A stretch of 64,000 nt of DNA from the NCBI GenBank assembly GCA_015680685.1, contig MNCI01017900.1:821099-885098 (forward strand), written 5' to 3'. Positions within the stretch are counted from its first letter, which is position 1. Each line of letters starts with the position of its first letter. Source of the DNA: Gnetum montanum (Eukaryota > Streptophyta > Gnetopsida > Gnetales > Gnetaceae). This document shows positions 12,480-25,099 of the stretch, one piece after another. The position numbers and the translations under genes were made by a program. Below the pieces are notes generated by a model. It ran no database searches and was not told where the DNA came from. It saw nothing but the letters and a program-made list of their open reading frames with translations.

Positions 12480-13151
12480 TAAAATGGTTTCAAGCTACAT
12501 AAGCAAGGTTACACTCTCACAAAGTCTAGCTACACTTGTAAAAGTAACGACTTAAAACACACATAAGAAAAGGAAGAAAATCAACTTAACTAAGGGAGGA
12601 AGAGTTCTTCATAGAAAATCAAATACCAAAATCCAAATATAAATGTTAGGAATCAAGTTATTAAGTATGAGAGCTTATCTTAGATATTTATAGTTTTCAC
12701 AACATAACAACAAAGGTTTTCTAGAGCCCAGGTGTTAAAGGAGATTTGTCAACATAGCCTAGACATCCCAAGATCACACTAGAGGTGATAGAAGAGTAAA
12801 GGGGTCAAACCAAGTGTACAAGGGTATGTGTCCGTGCCCCTATGCTAATGTAAAGATACCCTAACATAGGATAGTTAGTGCACCCTTACTATGTACACTT
12901 TGCTCACCAAATTTCAAATGAGAATAGAACATCAAGGAACATATCAGAGGTTCTTGATATTCCTAAACAAAGCTAGAAAATTACTAGGAAGCTTAAATCA
13001 TTCTTCAAACCTACAAGTATGAAATGGAAGGTTAGGATGCAAACCTAGGAGTTAGAAAAATAAACCATACATATAAAAATTATAAACATAGAGTGTGAAA
13101 TACGTCTCGAGTCCAAAACTTATAATCAAGTTATAAAATTCTACTAGAAAA
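12480..13151 (-). repeat. Probable 3' LTR (U3 side) of relic F
   Basis: It ends in CTCATCA (13151), followed on the plus strand by TTTCCCCATGACTAAG, i.e. a purine tract CATGGGGAAA next to TGATGAG in sense. A minus-strand TATA-like box ACTATAAATATC lies near 12680-12695. Its last ~270 bp resemble 41640-41937. The outer boundary was not found. Confidence 0.45.
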
Positions 13152-13479
13152 CTCATCATTTCCCCATGACTAAGTAAAGCTAGTCTCATAGCTTTAAGAC
13201 CCATGATACAAAATTGGGACTAGACACATGACATGAGCAATACATAGGAAGAAAATGGTACAAAATATAAAGACCATGAGTATAATATAATACAAGACAC
13301 CTCACTAAGAAGTGCCAAGGGGTGATGGGTAAGTGAAAAAGCCTCTTAACATACCTACTTAATATGGAAAGAAGTTTGAAGAACTAGATGTGTATATATA
13401 AGATCTCTAGAGTTTGATATTAATGTTCATTACCCTTGCTTAAAGCTATCAATTTTATTCATGCATCAATACCTACTCT

Positions 13480-16000
13480 CACAGAAGTGCTTGATGCCAT
13501 TCTTTAGCATTTTTCTAGAACTAGTTGTGACTTCTCCTTACTTACAAGAGTCCATGCTAGGCCATGACTACCTTGATTACCACTTGACAAAGTTCTTTCT
13601 TTAGCTCTATGCATGTTTGACCTATAGAAGGATAAACCACTTAAAGATACCTACTCTGTTATGCTTGTACATCCTTTTCTACCTTCTTGAGTCTTCTTTT
13701 AAGGACCGCGATAGTTGCTTTGTGGTGGAGGATGTACATGTTCTCTAATAGGTCCATCTTCTCCTACAATGTTGACTCACTTATGGCTATTTGTTAGATT
13801 TTGATGTGAAAAGTGTTAAATTTCTTCTTCATGTCATACCTCTCTCTAGTTATTCATTCATTAAGTAGAGCTACAAGTTTGTGCAACCTATGCATCTTGA
13901 TATCCTAGGTTTCCTACTCAATCATATGAATCTTCCTAAGCTCATTAGTTTTCTTAGTAGACTTATTTGTTAGCTCCTATTGTGAGTTCTAGTACTCTTT
14001 CTCTATACCAAGGTATTTATCCTAGAATTAAGCCATGATCTAAATTTTATCTTCCAATATTTGTACCTACTAGTAAAGGGAGAGTACTTATTTTCCTTTT
14101 TTTTACTCATCTTTTTCCACTCTTGGGACCGATGCTTTAGCATTCTACTTTATCACTTTAAGTCATCCATTATAAACATGGATTATTCATCAACCTAGCA
14201 CACTTGTAATAATTTAGCTTATAGGTGCTTAATCTATAACTTTGAAGTGATAATATAAGGTACTCATACCTATGGTGTGATGTGTTCTAGCTATTTATGT
14301 AACCATCATATCTCAACTTGACTTATTGATAACTCCATTAGATAAAGATTTATGTTATCATCTATGATTTTGAACTTAATCTATATCTTAATGAGTTCAA
14401 TATCCATCATACTATTAGTATTTCTCAACATTAACTTAGTAGATTGATCCTTTTCTTTCATTCCACCTACTAGCTAATCCTAGGTTGATTAGTGGGTACT
14501 TTGAGGACTTCTATCACATGCAAGATGTTATGAATGTTGCACCTTGATCAATGTGAAGAGGAAACACTTCATGAAGGAACATGGATTTGTAACTAAATAG
14601 GGGTATCATAATGGATAATGGATGGATCATCTAGTAAGGAAGGAGAAAAATAAAAGAGATCCTCTCATATAAACTTACCATCCATGATAGCTTCCATCAT
14701 ATTCAAGAGAATGCTACCAAGGTCTTGTGAATCCTCAACATGAATTATGGTAGCCTACCCCTTACCTTCATCATGCATAATAGATCAAAAAAATCCACTT
14801 AGAAAAGGTCCCTAGCTTTTCCTGATGCTAAAAGGAGGAGATTAAAAGATGAATCCATTAGGCCATCACACCTATGTATGCTGAGATGTTTAAGGTACGA
14901 ATGATACCATTGTTTAGCACTAGTAGAGCTAGTCTAAGGAATAGATACAAGATACCTTTGTAGAAGGAATCTTATCCTCTAAATTGGATATAGCTCCAAT
15001 GACCTATGGATGTTACCTTAGAGCCAACACCATTATGTTCTCCCAATCTACCATTCTCATAGTTGTGGGATGTCTTCCCCCATGATTGACTATGCTTGCT
15101 AGTACATAAAGTTTTTAAATCAATCCTTGAAAGACATAAATCTCCCTATTATCTTTGGTTAGATATTCAATCCTTTGAATTAAGGCCTTGCACAGAAAAC
15201 ATGAGATGCTAATAATACATTTCCTTTCATCAATGTCATAACTTTTGTCCTTCGAGCAAAGATAGTCAATGATTATGTCATGAGAAAAAAATTTATATGT
15301 GAAAATTTTATATATGATGATATGAATCAAGAGAAGTTTGAACATCTTCATCTCTAATTTTTCTATGTCAAAGGCCTCAAATAAGACCTTTAACCTCAAC
15401 TTGGACTTAATCTCATGGGTATGTGGTCACTAGTTATTTGCTAGCTCATTTGAAAATCCTGTAGCCTAGAGATTATCCATGTAGAACTAGGCATAGGAAT
15501 TCCTCCAACAAAGTTCATGTCATCATTTGCTACAAGATTTTGGTAGAATTATTCTACCTTCTTTCTAGTACCAAGTGAAGGACTAGATGATATACTCATA
15601 GGAGCCCATTTGATATATTGACTCCTTGAGCTCAAGAGGACTAAGTTGAAGGAATTGAGGGTAATTATTTTATTTGTAAATTGGTTAATTCTAGACATCA
15701 TGTGTAGCCATGTCCTCATGTATCCTTAGGTTCACCATCTTCATCTTCTACTAACTCCTCTAACAGTTGTTCATCCACCTACTATTGCACACATGTTCAA
15801 CCAAAAGATCAATAATGTGACTACCTATCTTTCTATCCACTTCCAAGTGGAGGCCTTTTTGGAGTAGGTTTGGTATGTTTTGGATCAAGAGCACTAAGTT
15901 TTTTTCCTTCCTTCTTCTTAGTAACTAGTGGCTCACACATGGAACTACAAACAAAGGTCTAAGATTGTTTAAACTTAGTGCTTCTTGGTTTATAGAGATT
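13480..16000 (-). pseudogene. ORF X-type relic of F
   Basis: A long, heavily decayed region between the 3' LTR side and a purine-rich tract (about 16445-16460; GGGGAGGG in sense), the same layout as X in E1 and E2. One open stretch (15115-15399, 94 aa) falls where the E2 copy has its ERIYFKIGTYHIF segment, but similarity is weak. Residues encoded around 13690-13860 look like a coiled coil (many K/E/L), as in the C-terminal third of the other X copies. Assignment rests mainly on layout and coiled-coil character. Confidence 0.35.
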
Positions 16001-17540
16001 TGATGGCAATTACCTTAATACGATGAACTATAAAGACTACTAAAAATCAAGTCCCTCAAACATCATGCTACCATTGAAAAAATTATGCATAAAATATAAT
16101 GATAAATACAATCCTTGGAAACACTTAAGAAACATTATCATAACTATGAAATCATGGAATATATGGGTAAATTCAAAAAAGGTAGAATATAATTATATAA
16201 CTATCAAATGCATCAAACACATACCTAGATTGATGCCTCTCTCCCAAGAAAAAGTTACAAGACACCAAGCTTGAACCATAGCAAAAACACCAAGCATAAG
16301 AAAGACCAAGAAGAATGTATGTAAAAATATTACTAATTCAACTTGTAATGTGAAAATTTAGAAAATTCTTACTTTTTTGTGGCCAAATGAAAGCAAAAGA
16401 AGGTAAAAATGAAAAGGAAAAGTGTGAAAATGCACTTGGAAGGTTTCCCTCCCCTAATTTATGTTAGTTCACTAGTGAAAGAATGATGTGATGAGACAGA
16501 GGCATTAATGCCCTTGCACTACCATAAGGGTTGCATCAATGCACTCGTCCAAACTTGGGAAAATGAAATTTTCATTCTTTACATCTTGAATTTACCTTCC
16601 TTCATCTTTCAGGTCATGTATAAGATCAACAACATGCCCAAATCATGATGAATTGACCTATAAAAATGTATAAGAAGCATGATAATAAGAGCATTACAAA
16701 CTTACCCTGGGAACATCTATAATCATGAGAATTAAGCTGATTGATTAATTTATGCATTTTCATGAAATGAAATAGGAAAGGAATATTAGAAAAATGGAAG
16801 AATGATTAGAGTAATTAAAATAATGAAATATAAGCACAAGTAAAATGAACTATGAGGGATTTTCATGATTAAACCTTGTAGCATGGAGAGTTGACACTCA
16901 TAGAAGTGGAATACCAATCAAGTACCTTATGAAATGCAACCACCATCATCACTAGGTGATAAGCATTAGCTTAATCACTTGAAATGTCAATCCACCAAGG
17001 ATTCATAAGTCCTCTTCATAGTAGACACTTATCTCTCTTGCACTTATGAAACCTACAAATTACACACCTATGAATTGACAAAAACATGTGAGACATTAGC
17101 ATCAAATATGAGTTTTTCTTTTTTGAATGGCTAGATCTCATCCTCTGTGTTACTTAATTAACTTCCTACCACACACAACCATTGAAAAGAATAGAATGAA
17201 AGGGATGGAGAATGAATAATGAACAAGAGAGAGAAAATATGAGAGTGTAACATCACCAAATCCTTAGCCAATCATTCAATTAGCTTGTGCAACACATGAG
17301 CACATCCTACACCCTTGAGAGATCCACTACTGCATCCTATCCCCACTACTCATTCACAAAGTAGAGATCAAACTTTAAGTCTTCCTTCTAAGTGCAATGT
17401 CATACCTACTACCTCTAGTGTCATCTAGCCTTGATTATTCCATAATCTAACCATTAGTCAAATCAAACCAGGGTAATGTGCCACTGAACATCTACAATTC
17501 AAGATTCCATTTTTGTTTTCCTCCATCCATGTACGTATTC
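16001..17540 (-). other. Noncoding part of relic F, left of B
   Basis: No supportable gene. The purine tract near 16445-16460 and a cluster of short words (GCATTAATGCCCTTGCAC..., 16505-16550) resemble the promoter-like module of A and E1 but without a clear TATA box. The sequence resumes at 37565 after B. Confidence 0.4.
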
Positions 17541-17545
17541 ATAGC
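17541..17545. repeat. Target site duplication of element B (left)
   Basis: ATAGC immediately left of B's left LTR; an identical ATAGC follows the right LTR at 37565-37569. Confidence 0.85.
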
Positions 17546-18380
17546 TGATCAGTAGCGAGGTACCCCTACACCCAACCATACAAATCACTAAGGTATTACG
17601 AGCAATTCAGTTGAATTCCATGGATCTATAGTTATCTAATGCACTAACTCTTCTAGGAAGTGAAATAGGCATTGAGAACATTTGTTGTCTTCTCAACTAT
17701 AGTTGTGAAATTTAAGGGTATGGTTTAAGTGTAATTAAGGTATATGATTTTTATTGTTTTGTGTTTTATAAATGTAATCTCCTAAAACAAGAGTAAAAGG
17801 TAAAGTAATTGAAGATCTAACTCATCTACTACCTAGCTCGCATAACACAAGTAATTGCCCCACTTTCTTGGACACATCTTGAACACATATAGCACTCCTA
17901 GGCTACCAAATGTTAAGCATTGCTAGGTTACCAAGTACTATATGAATGCTCAAAGTGGTCGTGCTTGTGTTCATTAACTGTTGGAAATAAATTGCTAATT
18001 CAAATGCATTAAAAGAAAGAGCAAGAAAGTAAAATGCAATAAAGAAAATATTAAGCTATTCTTAGTGCTGCAAGGATTTTCAAAAGAGTTTGTTTTATTC
18101 TTGTCACATTACTGTGCTCAAGTACATCAGTGCTCAAACAAAGAATCGTACACACTTAGAATCATTTTGCAGGCACTTAGAAAAATATTCTAACTTTGAG
18201 GAAAAGAAATGGCAAGAGCTTTGCTACTCTACTTAAAAACTAAATTGGAAACTAACTCAAAATAGAAGCCCAGGTGTGGTATTTATAGACCCATGGTAGA
18301 TGCTCTAATGTCACTTATGTGATGTCATGGCTTTGATGTCACGTACTCAATGTTGGGGCCAACATAAATGCAATTCATTA
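17546..18380 (-). repeat. 3' LTR of element B
   Basis: About 835 bp, from TGATCAG to TTCATTA on the plus strand, followed by the purine tract (TACGACCATGATTGAATG on plus). It pairs with 36715-37564. A minus-strand TATA box GTCTATAAATACC is at 18278-18290. U3 has repeated TGATGTCA-type words. Confidence 0.85.
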
Positions 18381-18398
18381 TACGACCATGATTGAATG
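18381..18398 (-). promoter_or_regulatory. 3' purine tract of element B (decayed)
   Basis: In sense CATTCAATCATGGTCGTA abuts the LTR. The intact form in C is CATTCAGTCATGGGGGTA. It would prime plus-strand DNA; the G run is broken here. Confidence 0.65.
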
Positions 18399-20470
18399 AA
18401 AACTCATCCTTGAGTGTAGAAGAGGAGGAAGAAGTTCTTTAGAACATAACATATTGGGTAGGTATGGGATTATTGACTCTCACACAAACTAACTCAAATG
18501 AAACAAACATACAAACTTTGAGTGATCAGGTGTATGGAATTACAATTTTTACAAAATGGGGTGCTCATGATAAGAGAAGTGAACACCTTGGATATCACTA
18601 ACATCCAAGACCTCTTGGTAGGAGGAGAATGAGAGAGAGAGAAGAGATCCTTCAATTACAAATGGTCCTCCTTGTGTGGTGTAGCTACATCATCCTTGGT
18701 GAAGAAAGTACCACTTCCAATCCATGCTTCCCACTATAATTACAACAAAATTATGAATTAGTATGCAATGTGTAACAAAAAGTGATGAAATGTGTATCGT
18801 TGGTGGTTACACTTGGCTAAGTTGTGATTGTGGTAGATTGGTCTCTTTAGTTAGTAGGAAGGTTGAAAAATAGGGTAAAATAGACAAGCGGTCCATTAAA
18901 TTGGAAAAACATTTAACACAAGGAAATATTTGAAGAGGTTATAAGAATTAACAACAATGAAAAGAAGAATTCACTAAAAACTAATGTGAAGATGTGCACA
19001 ATTGGATGTCATTGATGGGGTAAACAAAAGAGAATTTGATTGTAAGAGTGTCAAAGGGTAAAGAACTTAACTAACCCAACCAAAAGATATGCAAGTGGGT
19101 CCTCCCCAAAGTAGGCATAGGCATTTTATTCCCTTGCATAACTTTAAACCAAAGAGTCCATGGGATTCTTGGATGATTAACGATTACTAAAGGTTAAGTA
19201 CAAAAACCTAGAAGAAACTAACTAAAAATTTTGACACATCAAACCAGGACATCGAACTAGAACATGAAACCAATAGTGACATGAGACATGGAAAGCATAG
19301 ATGGATGAAAGAGAGAGAGAGTGGAATGGAGTTCCTAATTATAGTCACATGAAGTCCCTTGTGGAATTTGTGGTTAAATGACTTGATAGGATCCATCCTT
19401 AGTCCAAGTCAAAACCAACCACATTTAGTGACTTCACATCATCATTCTAAGACCAATCCATCCCCTAAGATACAAGAGTGCTCCCACAAAACAACCACTG
19501 TTTCTTATTAGAGAAGAAGTAGGAAGTGAGGAAGGGCCTTAGTTAGATGGGACTAGTCCCATAACTAGTTCTTGTAGCCTATTTATTCTATTTAAGGGGT
19601 GTGCTTTGAATTCCCATTATTATTTTTTGAAATATGAACCGCACCATGCAAAGACACATGCATTTATTTTGTCTAAGGGGTATGCTTTGAATCCTCATCT
19701 TTTCTCTTTCTTTTTTTTTTCTTCTTTTCTCCTTTTTTTTCTTGATGAGAACCACACCATGAGAGGACGTATGCATTTATTTTGTCCAAGGGGTGTGCTT
19801 TGAATTCTCATTATTTTTCTTTCTGATGAGAACCACACCATGGAAGGACTTATTCAACTTCCTTTTATTGGATGATATGGAATGGTAAGAAATTCATGAA
19901 AACACACATGCACCCAGGCAAATAGAAAAGCACAAAGAATATCGAATCCCCTTGAAGTTACACCCTTTTCAAACCTTTGAATCCTTCCCAATTCCAGAAA
20001 CTATCAAAGTTACAAATTTATTAGAGCTTTATTAATGAAAAAGGGATTGTACGTTTCCAAAACAAGGAAAACCATAGAGTTTGTGGATAGGTGGATGTTG
20101 TGGATTGACTACTTGTTGCATGAAAAAGAAACCATGTCCTAATTATCCATAACGAAATTCAAAGCTAGAAACTAGACACCAACAATCAAATGAAAAGAAT
20201 AGTACATACCACCATCAAGTAACACATTACCAATGTACTTGACACTTATTAACAAAAAATTAGAAAATCACAACAAATAAAAAAAATAAAAAATAAAGTG
20301 TAAAATGGTTAAGAAATATCAAATGTATTAACAATGGTGTAAAACAAAAATTAGAAAAGATTAATAACATAAAAACAAAAAGATGTAAAATAAAGAATGT
20401 GTAAAACAAAAAGTTGTAAATAAAAAAGTTTGAAAAATTGAGGAGTCTCTTGTATGATTAGCATGAGTGG
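18399..20470 (-). other. 3' noncoding region of element B
   Basis: No gene. It contains a threefold tandem duplication (19590-19850), the conserved block AAGTGGGTCCTCCCCAAAG (19093-19111) and the T-rich tract (20270-20460). ORF X, present here in A and E1, is absent. Confidence 0.65.
19590..19850. repeat. Three-copy tandem repeat in the 3' region of B
   Basis: Three units of about 70-115 bp. Each runs from AAGGGGT(A/G)TGCTTTGAAT to GAACC(G/A)CACCATG. A and C hold one copy of the same block. The short ORFs here arise from the repetition. Confidence 0.75.
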
Positions 20471-20505
20471 CCATCTCCCCCACGACTAAGTTGAAAGGAG
20501 GAGAT
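20470..20505 (-). promoter_or_regulatory. Internal purine tract after integrase (element B)
   Basis: In sense CTTAGTCGTGGGGGAGATGG, nearly identical to C at 32165-32184. Confidence 0.5.
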
Positions 20506-21780
20506 CTGAAATATGGAGAGTGGTTGTTCATCAGATGAGGTGCTTATTGTATTAGTTGGTGTATGCTCATGGAAAGGTTTAATTTGTTGGATGTTGACTA
20601 GCTATTTCTTATTTGGGCTCTTGGGTTTATAGATCATCATGGCCCTTAAAGGAAAAGTTTCATAAATGATATAAGGTCCTTCTCACAATGTTTGAAACTT
20701 AGTTTGTTGAGGTATGTGTGTGGGGTTCCACTAAAGAACCTTGTCTTTTGGTTGAAATTTGATTTTTCTAGTTTTCAGGTCATGATGCTTTTTGTTATAG
20801 GCCTTATGCAACTTGTTAGATGATAGGGCCACTAATTAGTTTTCATCTAATAGGTTAAGATTCATCAATCATCCTTTTTGGGCTAGACTCAAGTCAAGGT
20901 TAAGGTCACAAGCTATTGAAAGTGTACAAAGTTCATATTGAATAGGAAGTGTTGGTGGTTTGTTGTATACAAGTTCATAGGGAGAGTAGCTTATAGGAAG
21001 TTTCCAAGTTGAGTGGTAGGCCCAAAGGGCATCATTCAATTTTATGCTCTAGTCCTTCCTATACTTACTAATAGTTCTTATTAGTATCCTTGTGATTTCC
21101 CAATTGGTAACCTCAGCTTGACCATTAGCTTGGGTATGGTAAGGTGTTGTGAGTTTATATTGAATCCCAAGCATTGTATGAGCTTTTGAAAATTAGTGCT
21201 TGTAAAATGAGTTCCATTATTAGAAATTAATGCATGTGGCACACCAAACTTGTTTACAACATTTTGTTGTACAAACTAAGCAGTAGGAGAGGATGTATAG
21301 TTGATACTTACTACTGCTTTTGTCCATTTCGTATGATAGTTAATAGTGACTATGATGTATGCCTTTCCATTTGACATGGGTGTGATGGAACCCATGAAAT
21401 CAATGCCCCATATGTCGAATGGTTCTAGTGGTTAAATCCATTGTTGAGGTCTCTTTATTTGAGTAATAATTCCACCATCTCATTGGCATTGTTCACAAGA
21501 GAAAACATAATGAAGGGCATCCCTGAAGAGTGTTGGCCAATAGTAACCTACCATCAGGATTTTAATGGCCATGCATCTCCTAGCATAGTGTCCTCCACAA
21601 GGACCTTGATGAGTGTCTTAGAGAACATACATTTGATCAGCATCAAGGACATACCAACGAACTAGGCCATCAACACACACCTTGTAGAAGTGTCTGTTAA
21701 TCTCCATGAAGTGCTTTACCTAGTGAAGAAATTACTATTTCTTCTGGTGGTCCAACCCTTGTGGCATCTCCTGAGTGAGA
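20490..21780 (-). pseudogene. Integrase of element B
   Basis: The H2C2 finger is seen at 21480-21660 (GPCGGHYARR ... CEQC). The core reads FDIWGIDFMGSITPMSNGK and later ALISNNGTHFTS: the second catalytic Asp of LISDNG has become Asn. The C-terminal part is decayed but aligns with C to the internal purine tract. Stops and frameshifts occur throughout. Confidence 0.75.
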
Positions 21781-21799
21781 ATATAGGTAAGAATGTTAT

Positions 21800-22330
21800 C
21801 ATACCATTTTGGCTTATTGGGCATTTGTTCAGTTATAGCCCTAGCAAAGAGGAGTTCATCAGGAAATGTATCAGATAATGGGTTTTCTTCCTCTTTGTCA
21901 TCCCATGTAATTGCGATAAGTGATCAGCGACCACATTCTTAGTGCCCTTTTGATCTACCATCATGAGATCAAATTCCTTCAAGATCACTAGCCATTGTAT
22001 GACATGAGGACTCATCATTGGCTAGTTCATTAGGAAGTGGATGGCATTGTGTTCTATGTGCACAAACATCTTATATCCAAGCACATAATGCCTAAACTTC
22101 TCAAGAATAAACACCACCACCATTAATTCTTTCTTTGTAGTGGTGTAGTTTAGTTGTGCATGCACAATGCTCCGACTAGCGCAATGGATGTAATATGGAC
22201 ATTTCTTGTTATCTAACTACATTAGCACTACTCCAAAGGCATAATTTGATGCATTCATCATAAGGTGAAATGGCCTAGACTAGTCAGGTTCTTGTAGGAT
22301 TAGAGCTTCTACAAGCTTCTCTTTCAGTTA
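21800..22330 (-). pseudogene. RNase H of element B
   Basis: Sense frames give YTTTKKELMVVVFILEKF-like and HNAIHFLMN-type segments (about 22020-22150), then WLVILKEFDLMMVDQKGTKN with VADHLSQL (21890-22000). It matches the RNase H and its tail in C. Broken by stops. Confidence 0.65.
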
Positions 22331-22379
22331 CTGGAATGCTTTCTCACATTTTGTAGTTCAGATAAAGGGAGCATCTTTC

Positions 22380-23130
22380 TTTGTTAGCTCAACCAATAGT
22401 ATTTCAATCTTAAAGAAATTCTCTATGAATTATTGATAGTAGCTAGTATGTCCAAGAAATGATCGAACATCTTTAACTATTTCTACCTAGTGGGTTATTC
22501 CTTAGATGACCCTTATTTTTTCAGGGTTCACCTTAATTCTTGCTTGCAAGATTCTTTGCCCCAATACAATGCCCTCCTGGACCATGAGATGACTCTTCTT
22601 GCTCAAATGTAGCTACATAGGTGGAAAAGTCATCCATAAAGACTTGCATACCACTCCTAATCTACTGTTAAAAAATGCTTAGGACTAGGCATTGAAATGT
22701 GGAAGAAGCATTGCATAGACCAAACAACATATTTCAATATGAAAAAGTTTCCCAAGAACTCATGAATGTCATCATTACTTGGTTTTCTAGTGCAATTTGA
22801 ATTTGGTTATAGCCACTATAACCATCTAGAAAGCTATAGTAGCAATGCCTAGATATGGTGTCGAGCACCTAGTCAACAAATGCCAATGGAAAATGATCTT
22901 TAAATGTTGCCATATTTAGTAGCCAAAAGTTAATGTAGACTTGCCACTTGCCAACTTTCTTTGGCACAATTACAAGTGGACAACACACTCATTATCCATA
23001 ATGGGATAGATGAACATCGCCTTGAGGAGTTATTCGATTTTCTCTTTGATAATTTGTTTCAATTTGGGGTTCAACCACCTCTATGGTTGTCATTTTGGCT
23101 TTATGGCCAAGTCGATGTAGATGTGATGCT
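22380..23130 (-). pseudogene. Reverse transcriptase of element B
   Basis: The catalytic motif reads MQVFMDDFS around 22625-22655. Upstream in sense, YYSFLDGYSGYNQ-like sequence lies at about 22800-22850 and a VPKK motif near 22960. It is several indels worse than the C copy. Part of the palm between FGL and FMDD appears shortened relative to C. Confidence 0.7.
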
Positions 23131-23499
23131 GGAATATCCAATGATCAATCCCTATGAGTTTAGGATATGACCAAGCAAACTCTGTTGACCATCTTTCAAC
23201 TACTTTCTATTCTGGAGCAAGCTTTGCACTAATTACCATTTTTTAAAAATACATATTCCATTTCAACTAGTAACATTCTTAGCTCAAGGGGCCCTTGTTT
23301 GAATTTGTTAGGAATTTCAAACTCTCCCCAATGAATATGATCATTTATATCATTAGAGAGTTGGCAATGAACCTACTCAAGTTCATCCATGCCTATAACA
23401 TATGCACATATAAGGCTCTCAGTTGTTTCCATGCATAGTGTGCTGCTTTTAGAATTAGCAGTTAGCCACTAGGTGCCCTCCTATTTTGTGGCTGTTGCA

Positions 23500-24110
23500 T
23501 ACAAACACCTTTGAATTTATACTTTTAGCACACACTACTTGCATGTAGAGATAGATGCTTGCATGATGGCCCAAAGTTTCTGCACAAAATTGCACCCGCT
23601 ATCATTGTACGCGATGCATGGAACTCTCTTCTTCTCAATCTTTTTGAATGCATTTTCTTTAGATATCTCCAAGAAAGATCTTTGATGCCCATTATTACAT
23701 TGATAGTGCTCAACCACACCCTTCCCATGATAATTGGAAAATCTCCTTTACAATTCTCCACTTTGATTACTAGGAAATTAATAGGATAAGACCACCCATA
23801 GATAGTGGTCACAATGTCTTCTACCAATCCCAATGGAATAGTGATGGACTGGTTTGCCAATTCTAATTTGATGTTGCTCTTCTTAAGAGGAGGAAAGTTC
23901 TAAGCAATGTACATATTATGAGAAATCAAATTAATACTAAAACCTAAATTAAGAAGAGCTTTGCATGGTTCATTCCCCATAATTTTCAAGTACATTAGAG
24001 GACTTCCAAGATCAGCTAACTTCTTGGAAAGGTTTCTTGCACGGATCCAATTAGACACAATGTGAGTAAGCATTACATTATGGATCCTTGTCAAAGTTTA
24101 GTTTGAAGGA
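23500..24110 (-). pseudogene. Aspartic protease of element B
   Basis: Frame 23900-24094 reads CKALLNLGFSINLISHNMY: the catalytic D of DSGS is now N and SG has become LG. Frame 23525-23860 continues with SITIPLGLVEDIVTTIYGWSYP and FPIIMGRVWLSTI. Clear homology to A and C; inactive. Confidence 0.75.
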
Positions 24111-24119
24111 GGATGGAAG

Positions 24120-24882
24120 GAATTTGATATGGAGGAAGAGGAAAGAGCAAGATTATCAACCATGGGTGTAGGTGAAGGCTTAAATGGACTATAGGGTTGA
24201 ATGAAAGGTGTTTTCTTTAATCAGGCATTCAACCCCTCCAATTGATGATTAGGTTGCAAATTAATAATGCTCATACCATTACATTGTTGTGGTTGAGTGG
24301 GTAGTTCACCCTACATTGGTGGAGTAGGTAATAGCTATGCAACTAGAGGAGTATGTGTAGGGACAGGAGGAGGATAAGGATAAGAGGTGGTATTCCTTTT
24401 TTCATGTGGCGAATGAGCTTAGTAATAATCTAAAGGGTGGTAGTAAGGCTAGAAATTAGAAATGTGACTAGAGGAGTCATGTGGAGACATGGGTTATTAC
24501 ACGTGGTAACCATATGGATCAGGCTGCCAGTAAGGATACTGTTGTCTTGGCAGTACCAATGCCTATGATTGTGGTTGCTCCCATTGTTGATACTGTTCAT
24601 ACGATTACAGTGGAGATTCACTTGGATAATACGGTTGTTGCTAGTGGAATTACCTAAGATTACCTTCAGGATAAGGTAATCTTTTAGATGTTTACCTTTG
24701 TGTAAGTTGTGGATGTAAAACATACACCCTAGACTCCTATAGATATGGCACAATAGGGCAACATCCCTTAGGATGTTTGTACTAATAGATGTCACATCCA
24801 TGATCATCATCTGATTTATTATCTGCAACCTATTTTATTATAGAAATCTTGTGCTTACCTTTGTAATATGACATTTAGCTTC
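24120..24882 (-). pseudogene. Gag of element B, C-terminal part
   Basis: In sense it holds the knuckle remnant (CDIY.YKHPKGCC at about 24740-24800, second Cys lost) and a Gln/Pro/Tyr-rich tail (24240-24700). The gene is cut at 24882 by element C and resumes at 34943. Confidence 0.75.
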
Positions 24883-24887
24883 CTTGC
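24883..24887. repeat. Target site duplication of element C (left)
   Basis: CTTGC directly before C; identical CTTGC at 34938-34942 after it. Confidence 0.9.
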
Positions 24888-24890
24888 TTA

Positions 24891-25080
24891 TGAGAGTGGT
24901 TACTCTAGCAGTTATTCTAATTATTAGAGCAGTTAGTCTAGAGGTTACTCTAATTATTAGAGTGGTTACTCTAGCATTTTCTCTAGTAGTTATTGTAATT
25001 ATTAGAGTGGTTACTCTAGTGGTTACTTTAGCAGTTATTCTAATTATTAGAGTAGTTACTCTAATTATTAGAGTAGTTGC
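24891..25080 (+). repeat. U3 palindromic micro-repeat array (5' LTR of C)
   Basis: Units of about 18-36 bp alternating GAGTGGTTACTC and CTAATTATTAG words, both near-palindromes. The 3' LTR has fewer units (34032-34166). This array, not a protein, explains the repetitive ORFs on both strands. Confidence 0.85.
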
Positions 25081-25087
25081 TCCCAAG

Positions 25088-25099
25088 CCTATAAATACA
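25088..25099 (+). promoter_or_regulatory. TATA box in 5' LTR of C
   Basis: CCTATAAATACA, conserved exactly in the 3' LTR at 34175-34186; transcription would start a short distance downstream. Confidence 0.65.
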
